Assembly: GCA_000697355.1 (NCBI GenBank)
Contig: JNEN01001282.1
Span: 1 to 64,000, forward strand
Source of the DNA: Syncephalastrum monosporum B8922
Taxonomy: Eukaryota > Mucoromycota > Mucoromycetes > Mucorales > Syncephalastraceae
Length of the DNA stretch: 64,000 nt
Reading direction: 5' to 3'
The number at the start of each line of letters is the position of its first letter. Position 1 is the stretch's first letter. Shown one piece after another: positions 1 through 9,700 of this stretch. A program made the translations under genes and the position numbers. The notes under the pieces are model-generated. The model was given only the letters and a program-made list of their open reading frames with translations. It had not been told where the DNA came from and ran no database searches.

Positions 1-390
1 TCATTCTGGCTATCGAACACAAGACATGCCTTGCGAGTGGGAGACAGTAGCCGATGGCAGTGCTGTTTCGGCTCGACAACAAACTTCGCCACCGCTTGCG
101 CCAAATTTGCTTCCAGTTCGGCCAGAGGCGCGCCTACCACATCAACACCTGTTGAAATTATTTAGCAGGATTGTACGGTGTATGAGATTCATCCACAAAC
201 CTTTCTTAGCTTTGAGGTCATATATGAGCAAGCTTGGACCGATGATGGCTTGTAGGAGGGTAAAGAACATGCAGCATGCGTCAATAAAGATCATGTCCAC
301 CTTTGCGGTGTCCATGTGTTGGATGAGAGGAACACTTTCGTCGTAGGCTTCAGCTGCTTTTGCGTGATGGTGGAGACCTCTGATGCCCAT
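1..390 (-). CDS. FEN1/XPG-like nuclease family protein, 5' part only (runs off left edge)
   Basis: Two exons are visible on the minus strand: 390..201 and 148 to beyond position 1. The intron uses a GTTTGT donor and a CAACAG acceptor, and splicing keeps one frame. The protein opens with MGIRGL, the N-terminal motif of FEN1/XPG structure-specific nucleases (MGIxGL). An FIDA segment follows near residue 34, where the family has its first metal-binding Asp, and a CLVFDSQNE segment near the window edge resembles the YVFDGxPP strand. Known family role: cleavage of flapped or bubble DNA in the nucleus. The spacing between motifs is shorter than in true FEN1, so this is more likely a divergent fungal PIN-domain family member than a DNA-repair enzyme. 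The rest of the gene lies outside the window. The assignment rests on short motifs only. Confidence 0.5.
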
Positions 391-1221
391 AAGGTATGTT
401 ATGTGCGGAAGAGGAGCGTGCGCCGTTTGCAAGAATGAAACCACCTTATCGCGCTTCCGAGATAAAAGTCGAATTCGACAAAATAAGGCGCCTAGTTGCC
501 ATGGACACCCGTCGCGCTCCGAGCATCATCGCTATATGCACATGCGGTATCTTTATTATTCGAGTGACATTTGGAAGCAGATCAGTGATAGCTTGTCGCT
601 GCATATTCGAAACAGGTGCTTAACAGTCTTTGTGCCTAAGCTTAGCTTGGATGGGTCAAAGTTTTGTATGATATGCCACCTAAAGCAACAGTATTTTTCT
701 CAAGGTATGGACTGATGGATTAGAAACACGAATCAGTTGCATACTAGCAGTCATTTACAGACTTCATTTCATTGTAATTTTCTGATAGCAGGAATCGTAC
801 ATAATAGCATTCAAGTCTTGATTTAGCGAAAATATTGACATTCACGGACACCTAATGCTCTCATATTTGAATATGAGAAAACGCAATGTGTCTTATTATT
901 CAAAGGGTCGCGCGATTATTCGGATTCTCTGCTTTACCTGGCAAAATTTGTCTCACTTACTATGTGGGAAATGACTCACATTGATCTCGTAATCATTTGG
1001 ACGTATACGACATATCATCGACCAAGTAAATTTGAAATATAAATAGGGAAGTGTACACGTATACTGTTGAAATAAGGGCGATCATTAACAAAATCGGGTC
1101 ACTCGAGAGACTGGCATCTAAAAACTATTTGCTGCTCCCTAATTTCCCCGGCCCATTCTTCTTTTGGTTTCTTTATCCAACTGGGCCCGTCCTTACAGCC
1201 AAAAGGATCTTGATATAAAGA
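391..1221. other. Intergenic, no gene seen
   Basis: About 830 bases of AT-rich sequence upstream of the FEN/XPG-like gene. Open frames here are short and show no recognisable protein. The promoter of the minus-strand gene at 390 must lie here, but I see no distinctive element. Confidence 0.5.
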
Positions 1222-1252
1222 CGCCCTGTCCGGGAATTGAACCCGGGTCTCC
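1222..1252 (-). pseudogene. 3'-half tRNA remnant (tRNA-Asp-like T arm and acceptor)
   Basis: Read on the minus strand, this has a perfect 5-bp T stem (CCGGG/CCCGG) around the loop TTCAATT, so it carries a B-box-like GGTTCAATTCC, followed by a 7-nt acceptor strand ACAGGGC and discriminator G. No partner GCCCTGT or D/anticodon arm is present in the next 100 bases, so only the 3' half survives. The GGAGACCCGGG lead-in resembles fungal tRNA-Asp. It may mark an old retrotransposon insertion or the head of a tRNA-derived SINE. Confidence 0.5.
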
Positions 1253-1388
1253 AAAGTCTTGCTTATGTAATTACGTAGTTACGGAATGTTAAGATTATTA
1301 AACTATGATGCTAGCAAGGCTATTATTACATGAAGAAGAATGCAAAAGAATTAAACTATTTACAAAACGGGAGATGCGTCTGGATGGG

Positions 1389-3161
1389 TTATACGCGCTT
1401 GAATAGCTTGGGATAGAGCTTGAAGCGCAATACAAGCATGATGAGGGCAGCAGCGACGGTAGGAGCACCACAGAACTGAATGGCAGCCGTCCACCCAAAG
1501 GAAGTCTGCAGTTGGCCAATGATGGGTGTTCCAACCAGATTGCCAAAGATCGTGATGAAGTAACAAAGACTAAGACCACGCTGAATGTTCTTGACACCCA
1601 CTACCTCGGCCGTGACAACCGGAAACAGAGAGACCCAGCCACCGCCCGTCAAACCATAAAGTGTACAGAATGCTACAAATACACCATACGACTGCGAAAA
1701 TTGCCAAACGACCATCGTAAAAACACCTGTAAAGATATTAGGTATTTACACACACAATTCACTATTTCTTCGTACCTGCCAAGAGCGTGCATACAAACAT
1801 GGTATTCAGACGACCAGTACGATCCGCCATAAGGCCCAGGGTGATACGACAAATGGCATTCATGCCTAAAAGAAAGGGTGAGATTTACAAAACATGAAAC
1901 CTAGTACGACTTACCGCTCATGATGGAAAGCAGATTTGAGCCAGTTTTTGCGCTTTCGCCCAAATAGGATGCGTACGTTGGTGTAAGAAAGAAGGGGCCG
2001 ATATAGCCAAAGGTGACCAGGAAGGAGAAGACAAGAAGAAGGGTAAAGGACATAGTGGCCATGCTTGGATCCCAGAAGGAACCGATGCCTTTGCTGGGAG
2101 ACGGAGGTGGACGCCAGCGCGAACGAGCCAAGCAGACGGCGACGCAGAGAATTCCAAAGTACATGGCAGCCAGGATACGAAGCGCATCACGGAAACCGTA
2201 TGTGATGATCAAATACTGACTTAAGGGTGCCAATGCAACACCACCAATGCCACTTCCTGAGACAGCAATACCGGTAGCAAGGCCACGATTCTTATAAAAC
2301 CACTGGGTCGGCAGTGTTACCGAACAGGAAAAGACAAAAGCACCACCAATGCCGAAAAGTGCGCCTTGAGACAGATAGAGCTGCCACATGCTTGTCTGAT
2401 AGCTGGCGAATACGAGCGAAAGCGGGACAAGAATGGTCCCGATCGCCATGGTCGGTCGAAATCCAATGCGTCGAAAGAGTGGCGTCAAGAATACACCGAA
2501 TCCGACATAGAATGAGTTGGAGATGGTACCCACCCAAGCAATGTTGAATTGCGTGGCCTGACCTTTGTAGACCTCATTCAAGTACCTGGAAAAAAAATGA
2601 GTCGTGGGAAGAATCGTGGGAAATTTTGTGTCACACTTACAACTCCTGGAAAACACCCCAAGAAAAACTGTTACCAGCCACAACAAAGTTGACCAAGAAT
2701 GTACCAAGCACGACGAGCCAGCCAGGATTACGCCACCCTTCGGTGTGCCAGGGCTGGTCCCAGACAGCCACTTGTTCTTCTTCGATTTGCTCCTCTGATC
2801 CTTCGTACGCCTTGTCCTGCTTTTCTATATCTCCTGTCACGGGTCTCGATGCACGGCGGCTTCTCGCAGTACGGATGCTTTGTTGGGTTTGAGCTGTCAT
2901 CGTCCGTGTGATAGGATCCAGAGATGCCAACGCAGGGAAGGCACCCGTCTCCAAGAAATAATCGGCTGTACTGAATTCGTTTTCGTTTTCGCTTTCATCG
3001 TCGTCGTCGTTGTCAGTTGACCTTTTCTTAAGAGCGTCATGATTCTTTTCAAGTGGATCACCATGAGGGTTTCCTTTTCCGGTTTCTCCTTGATCCAGCT
3101 GATATTCTTCGCTAGCCATTGTGGAGGCTTCCGACTTGTTGCTATGCGCGGTTGCCATCAA
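1389..3161 (-). CDS. MFS transporter, monocarboxylate porter (MCT) type
   Basis: Four exons (3161..2641, 2585..1915, 1865..1776, 1726..1389) give 539 aa. The first ~130 residues are acidic, Ser/Asp-rich and probably cytosolic. TM1 follows the WLVVLGTFLVNF stretch, and about twelve hydrophobic spans follow. The order of segments (NSFSWGVFQ after TM1, SNSFYVGFG, GIGGAFVF, WFYKNRGLATGIAVSGSGIGG, late DRTGRLNTMF loop) matches fungal MCT-family (TC 2.A.1.13) proteins, which are plasma-membrane carriers of small carboxylates or related solutes. The substrate cannot be read from sequence; fungal members include orphan and riboflavin carriers (Mch family). There are two nearby Met codons (residues 1-2 and 15), and the upstream one is chosen because it gives the longest frame. 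Intron phases are consistent throughout. Confidence 0.82.
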
Positions 3162-5351
3162 TGATAAAGCCCAGCCACCGAGAAAAAAAAATGTGCAATT
3201 GAGAAGTGGAGAAAGGAAGAGTCTGCGTTTCGATTTTCTTTGGCCCGCCCTTGATATTTAAAGCAGTGTACGTTCTTCGTCCGGAGAAAGGTTGACGCTG
3301 CTGTAGCCGAATTTGATTTGATCCAGCTTCCCAGTAGTGGGTTCCTGAGTAGTATACTAATTTGGAGGACACAGTTTACATTCTGATCGTATATGTACAG
3401 GGTCATAATCGAGACCAAGCCGCGGGCTCGCTAACCTCTCAACGTCCATGGCGAAGTCATGCGCACGTTAGTTTTATGCACTCACATAGTAAATTTTTTC
3501 ATCCGGCTCAACGGAGGCACGGCAGCAGCATGAGCTTTGTGTGGTGAGTCACGATCAGCCACAACCCCCGCTTGCGCCAGACTTGCACATTTTGGATCCT
3601 AAATTCCTGCATCCATGTATTAATAATCATTTGTTTGCCCTTGCTTCTTACCCGATTTTATGCTCATATGTACCCACGTACTAAACAAGGCGTCTACCGT
3701 TCCTCGGGTGTGCCACTGTGCAAGGGAAGGTGCATTTCATGCTACGCTCCCGTACCAATCGCTTGGTTTGACAAAAAAAAATTTTTTGGCAGCGTAACGG
3801 CTGGCACCCGCTCCTTCGAAGCGTGATCCTTTCAGTCAGAGATCACAGCTATCCTAGTGCATTCCTTGCAGTATCATAATCTTCTGGTGGAAAAGGCTGC
3901 TATCAACGACGCCATGTGTCCATAAAGAAGTATTGTGTCATTTCGGTCTTTGGTTTCAGATCGAGTCCCCCCCACACACACACAGTGCTCGAGCGTTTAG
4001 TAGGTCAACTCAGACATACGATTTATGAAATAATGGGTAATCCTAAAGGAAGCAATGTATGCTGGGTTTACCACAATTAAATGAATTATGTGATACATCT
4101 GATTTGGGTCTTTCTTTCCAGGGAACGATCGCGTTTCAACACACGTGCGCAGGCAGATCAAAGCAGGAGCCATAGGTTTGGAAAACGCCAGTCTGATTGG
4201 GGCTAACATCAAAGGGTCTACTCTCTGACCAAATATTAGTAATTCAGAATATTGACACGCCTTTAAATGACATGGGGATTTCGCTGTCGGCTCTAAGATG
4301 ACGTGATCCGTTGAGTTCCGGGGCACTTTTGCAAGCATGGGTGGCGATATGATCAGCGATCAGTCCACAAAATGAAAAGGAGGTCATCATGTATACTCTG
4401 CACATCATTATCACAAGAGAGGATGTGCGTACGTGAATGACGGGTACAGGCAAAGGAAAGCAGAGCTAGATAATGAGCGATTAGCAGTAAAGGTCAAGGT
4501 AAAGAAACCTCGCTATCGGATCAATATCCAAGCATTGTGCATTATTCGTACATACACACACGTTATGTAATATAAGGTCTTCACATATGAGGTCTTCATA
4601 ATCACTATATAAGAAAACATGGTAATACAGCCGCTGTCAGATAAGTAATAAACGCTCTTGTCGAAATATATCACATACTGTACCTATGGTGGGCTAAATA
4701 TGCAAAACCAGAATGATTGTTTCGCGAGGACAGAGCAGCATGCACAGCGGCTGCTCACTGGAGAGTACTTTATGCAAAGAAAGCTATTGTGTTTCGACCG
4801 CATACAGATGCACGTGAGATCCGATATATGCGTGATGCTGGTGTGGGGCAAATAATCACGAGATCGGGATTGATCTCCGTCCCAGAAAACCGGATCTTGT
4901 ATACAGTATCTTTCCACGGAACATTGAACCATATCGAGAGGTATCCGTTATTTCTGCTCTTTTCTCGGCGCTCATATATATATTGCGCCTTCGTGTGAGA
5001 TGGGTTCGAGAGTTCACTGAGTGTACTTTATCTTTTCGCTAAGTTGATTGACCAGAAAAGAAAACGAACTTCGATTGTATCGGCATCTTACGCCCTTGAT
5101 GATGAAATCGACTGCTGGGGAATAAAGAAGAGGGTCCTCTTGTGAAGATGATAAAGTCGTGCGTAAGAGTATGGATTCGCTTAGTTTGTATTTCTTAAGT
5201 GCGCGCAAAATAGCGGAGAGTCTAGAGAGAGAGATGAGAGAGCATCCCCCACTTTTCGTTGCCGCAGCAGCAGAAAGGGCCTGCCGCAGCAAACAATTGG
5301 GAAACTACATAACAACGGGCCCACTTCGTCTCTTCTTCTTCCTATAACACC
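3162..5351. other. Long intergenic region between divergent MFS and ABC-F genes
   Basis: About 2.2 kb with no convincing coding sequence on either strand. It contains a short (CA)n run near 3973-3983 and several A/T homopolymers. As the two flanking genes are divergent, both promoters lie here. No RNA gene or mobile-element signature was seen. Confidence 0.5.
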
Positions 5352-8175
5352 ATGACGGTAGCTTCTGATTTCCAAAAGCAGCTTAATGAGCTCGACATCG
5401 AGCTTGACAACGACACGCTCGACTACATTACAGGAATGCTTGATGATCTCGATCTGGGAACTGGCGCAGACGCCTTGCGGGAGGCAACCGAGGAGTTCCT
5501 ATTGGACGCCAACGTGCCCAAGCCCAAGATAGACGCGTTGTACAGCGCCTTCGCTGATAAGCCGACTTCTACAAAAATCTCCTCTGCACCTGTCTCGCTT
5601 GCACCAGCGCGCCGTATCACGAAGGAGTCAGAAGGTACTCTACCTACTGCCATCCTATATCGATATCTTGAATAACACGCGGGATGGGTACCAACAGTAG
5701 CAGGGTCTCCTCCGCCGCCTGAAGAGAAGCCCATGGCGGGAAGACCTGTACTAGATGAAGAAGACAGCAATGTGGCAGCAAAGAAGAAAAGCACAGCGCG
5801 TGGCCGTCGAAAAGCTGCTGCTGCTGCCAAAAGTAGCGCTGGGGCTGAGAGCGAGCCCACTATCGTCGCTATTTCCCAGCAGTCCCGTTTTCACACTGAG
5901 ACGCTCGAAACAAGCTCGACAGAGATTGATTTGTCCGGCGTCAATATCACCGTCAACCAGGTTGATCTTCTTGTTGACGCTCATTTGCGTCTCAAGTCTG
6001 GCGTACGCTATGGTCTCGTGGGTCAGAATGGTGTCGGTAAAACAGGTAACCAAGCTATTAGACATTAAGATGAGCATATTACTGAACAGCTTCTCTCTGT
6101 AGTTTTGATGCGCTGCATGGCTGATAACATTCTGGTTGGCCTCCCGCAAAATGTGAATATTCTTCACGTTGCGCAGCTGCAAGTCTCGGATGAGAACAAG
6201 ACCATATTGGATGAAGTCTTATCGGCTGCCCGCGAGAGCATGAATGCGATTCATGAAGCAGAAAGTAAAGCCTTCCTATGATCTGTCCAATGATGTATTC
6301 ACGCCTCTTGCTATAGTCTTGCAAAAGGTGGCGAGCAGTGGTGCTCCTGATGCGACGACCGCGCCCACCGCCGAACTCAATAAGGCTGTCCACTCTATTA
6401 TGCTCACGCGGAGCCAAGAAAAGCTAGATCTTGCCAGCAAGATTGCTACGAAGCGCTCGGGTGCACGTGGCCGTGATGCTCGTCGCGAACTCGTTGCATG
6501 TGAAAAAGCCCATGCAGACCTTGCTTCCGAGGACCCCCAGAGTTTCGTCACTGCCGAGGTCACGAACAGTGTCGTAGCTGAAGTATACGAACGAGCGTCG
6601 CTCGTTGACCTTGGTGCCCTCAGGTCGAAAGCTCAGAAAATCCTACGTGGTATCGGCTTTAGCGATGAACAGATAGCCATGTCGGTCTCCAAGTTTTCTG
6701 GTGGATGGCGCATGCGCATGGCGCTGGCCAAAGCGCTCTTTATGGAACCCAACATTCTTCTTTTGGATGAGCCTAGTAAGTGGTACTGCCGCTCCGAACT
6801 ATGTAATTGACAAATGAGCGTATCTTCTCAGCGAACCATTTGGATTTACCTGCTATCCTTTGGCTACAAGAGTATCTGAATACGAGCACAGAAGGCTTTA
6901 CAACGGTCATTGTTTCTCACGACCGCGCCTTCCTGGACGCTGTGACAGATGAGACGATCATCTTCAAAGACAAACAGCTCAAATACCATGCTGGAAATTA
7001 TGAAGATTGGGAGCGCAACACTGAGGAACAAAGGACGCGCAAGCAAGGTCTCCTTGATGTAAGCAAAAATGCCTCTAGCTATCCTGTCTTATTTTAATCT
7101 TGCATTTGAAAGGCACAAGAGCGGAAGCGAAAGCAGATTATGGCCAGCATGCAGCAGAACTTGGCGAGGGCAAAAGCTTCAGGCGATGACAAGCGCCATG
7201 GTATGGTAAATTCTCGCAAAAAGGTATGTGTCGGCCATCCTATCTTTTCGCTGATCTATATATTAATTCACTATTATAATTTACCAGAAACTGGACCGTC
7301 TGGGTATGGAGAAGACAGAGGATGGCAAGCGCTTCAAGCAGAGTTACCGTGCAGGTTACCATCATGATATGCGCGAAAAGATTGTTGTTGAGCAGGCGGT
7401 GAAGACAGCAAAGATCAAGATCCCTGAACCTCCACCGCTTCGATACCACGGTCCAGTGTTTTCACTGAAAGAGGTCTCCTTCCGCTACAATAAGGATAGC
7501 CCTCTTTTGGTGGATAATGTTTCAATGGACATTGAACTGGGCTCGCGTCTCTGTTTGCTCGGTGCAAATGGGAGTGGCAAGTCGACCTTGCTCAACGTGA
7601 TGGCCGGTCGACTGAGTCCCACTCGTGGCGAGGTCTATCGCCATCCCAAGTTACGGCTCGCCTACTTTTCTCAGCATGCGGTCGACGAGCTTGACGCTGA
7701 CAAGACGCCGGTCGAGATCATGATGGAGCGTTTCTCTATCACAAATGAAGGCGAATGTCGAGCTCATCTAGGCTCGATTGGCCTTAGTGGCGGTGTTGTC
7801 CTGAGACCCGTCCGGTCCCTCAGTGGTGGGCAACGCAACCGGGTAGCGCTCGCTTTCCTCCTGTACGAAGCACCTCACGTTCTTATTCTTGACGAAATCA
7901 CCAATCACTTGGATATGGGCACGGTTGAGATGCTCGTCGAGGCCTTGTCGGGCTACGCTGGTGCCCTCGTCCTTGTCAGTCACGACGTCTGGTTCCTCAA
8001 ACAGCTTATGGAACCTGAGCATGCGGATGGCGATCAGGAAGAGGACGGCGAAGAGGACGACGACCCTGGCCAGTTTTATGTCTGTAAGCCTAACCAGCGT
8101 ATGAAAGCATGGGATAAAGGCCTTGACGCCTACGTGGATTCCGTGATGACATCTGTCCGTAAGAAGCATTTTTAA
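5352..8175 (+). CDS. ABC-F family ATPase, Gcn20/ABCF3-like
   Basis: Seven exons (5352..5634, 5701..6045, 6103..6264, 6317..6775, 6832..7058, 7113..7223, 7288..8175) give 824 aa. Two ABC ATPase domains and no membrane segments define the ABC-F class, which act on ribosomes. The first domain has Walker A GQNGVGKT (split by intron 2), signature FSGGWRMRMA and DEPTNHLD (split by intron 4). The second has GANGSGKST, LSGGQ and a VSHD switch. The acidic N-terminal ~95 residues resemble ABCF3/Gcn20, which helps Gcn1 activate the Gcn2 starvation kinase; I infer that role. Residues between the domains are charged and coiled. In the second domain the usual DEPTNHLD reads DEITNHLD. A late acidic insert (DGDQEEDGEEDDD) lies near the C terminus. 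Other ABC-F members (Arb1, New1) are less likely given the N terminus. Confidence 0.88.
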
Positions 8176-9142
8176 AAGATGGAAAGTTATGTCAGTTTTG
8201 CTCTTCCCTTTGATGTAATACAGTATGCAATCGGTGCCGTAATCGTGCTCGCAGACGCATTCAATCAAATGTAACATGGCATCTTGTAATATTTTCTCAA
8301 AAAGCTGGTGGTTCAGAGGCTGAGAGACCAAGCTTTCCCTCACTGCGCACCGTGACAAGTGTCTCGCTCCTCATCTGCTGCGAGCCGCAACAATCCATTA
8401 ACATACGCCTTAAGTGCGTATTGATTTGTTGAAAATTGATCGGTTTATGCAAACTATTAATTCATGCGGAGGCAGTGACCAAATCTTATTGATACACGGT
8501 GTTGCTCGAGCAGTAGTTCCTCGGCAGGATTATATCGGACATCACAAGATCTGTACCTTCGTTTTTCTTCAGGAACCGAATTGTCTTGAACAGGGACGCT
8601 TGCGCTGACATCCCTATCCATGGATCGCCTCTGTGACGAGGAGAAAAGCAACATCTGCAATGTCCTCTTCATCAGCAAGCCGTATGACCTTTTATTGAAG
8701 GCTTTGAAACTTAAAATAAGGTGTTCCATATAGCGAAAAGAGTCAAAGAAACGACGTTTATTTTTGTCGGGTGCTGAACTCCCTTCCTCTTTTCGCAAGT
8801 GACATGAAGTGCTACGCACGGCCAGGGATCCGCTTTTCGAAACAACTCCAAGAAGTCCTCCACCCTTTATGGATATGACGACGATTCCTCTCTCCCTCTC
8901 TCTCCCGTTCACCCTCTTGGTTATGATGTGTATCGTCATTCATTACCTTTTTATATACTTATCCCCTTCTCACAGGCAGCTGCTAAGTCTTAAAAAATAT
9001 AAAAGGCTAGAATGAAAGATAATAAGGGCATTATCCACCTCTGCTCTTCTGTTCCTATTCAACTGACCTTGTACCTAACAGCCAAAATGATTCCAAAAAT
9101 TTTAACTCTTCGATAAGCATCGTATTTTAGTCGATTATTCTG
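8176..9142. other. Intergenic between ABC-F gene and tRNA-Ala
   Basis: About 970 bases with no supported gene. A minus-strand open frame at 8457-8939 is compositionally unlike a protein and has no family resemblance. Confidence 0.5.
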
Positions 9143-9214
9143 TGGAGAAACCGCGAATTGAACGCGGGGCCTCTCGCATGCGAAGCGAGCGCTCTACCCC
9201 TGAGCTACATCCCC
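9143..9214 (-). tRNA. tRNA-Ala (anticodon CGC)
   Basis: The 72-nt cloverleaf fits well: acceptor GGGGATG/TTTCTCC plus discriminator A, D arm GCTC/GAGC, anticodon stem CTCGC/GCGAG with loop TTCGCAT (anticodon CGC), variable loop AGGCC, and T arm CCGCG-TTCAATT-CGCGG. The acceptor carries the G3:U70 wobble that defines alanine identity. One acceptor pair (6:67) is a T-T mismatch. The A box (TAGCTCAGGGG) and B box (CGTTCAATTCG, slightly off consensus) are internal. There is no intron and no encoded CCA. The 5' end abuts a retrotransposon, and its first 15 nt are repeated at 13000-13014. Confidence 0.93.
9200..9214. repeat. Left copy of 15-bp target-site duplication
   Basis: The sequence ctgagctacatcccc here is the first 15 nt of tRNA-Ala read in reverse. 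It recurs exactly at 13000-13014. The matches stop on both sides (9199 versus 12999, 9215 versus 13015), which defines the element ends. Confidence 0.8.
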
Positions 9215-9490
9215 ACGTGATATTGGCGTAAAAAGTTTATTTTTATGTAATCAATTATACCGCAAGAACCTTTCTCCGAGCCGACTAGCCAATCACATCG
9301 CGTTTTATTCTGTCCCACCAATCAAATCATACTTTCCTTTTCTATCTGTCTATGTTCTTCCCTACAATGTTCAACCTCCAACCTATCAGTCACATCGTCT
9401 CTTCCCTTTATTTATTTTCCTAGCCTTCGTGGCACACAAGTTCACTCACCTTTGGTACTTGATCAGCCGTATCCGACGCCTTATCTCTTT

Positions 9491-9700
9491 ATGTCTGTAC
9501 CAGAACTCGACTTACGTCTTCTCTCAGCCATTTTCACATCTGTACGCGACACCATATGTGACAGCATTCGCTTTTCCACTGAACTTTTTCGGGGATATAC
9601 TTTTATCTCGTTGACAACACCTGAAGAAGTACTCGAAAACACCTCTTCCAATAAACAAACCACCTGGGACGTCTTTAGCACAAAGCTTGTCCCCAGTAGC
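9491..9700 (+). pseudogene. Possible ORF1 start of the LINE
   Basis: An open frame starting with ATG at 9491 (MSVPELDLRLLSAIF...) reads for about 70 plausible residues. It then gives way to the frame of the RT ORF near 9687, where sense-like sequence continues. This suggests an ORF1-type N terminus joined by a one-base frameshift to the downstream frame. No domain is recognised. Confidence 0.3.

Noticed and set aside
8457..8939. 160-codon minus-strand frame between the ABC-F gene and the tRNA
   Set aside because: Composition is not protein-like and there is no family resemblance or supporting splice structure.
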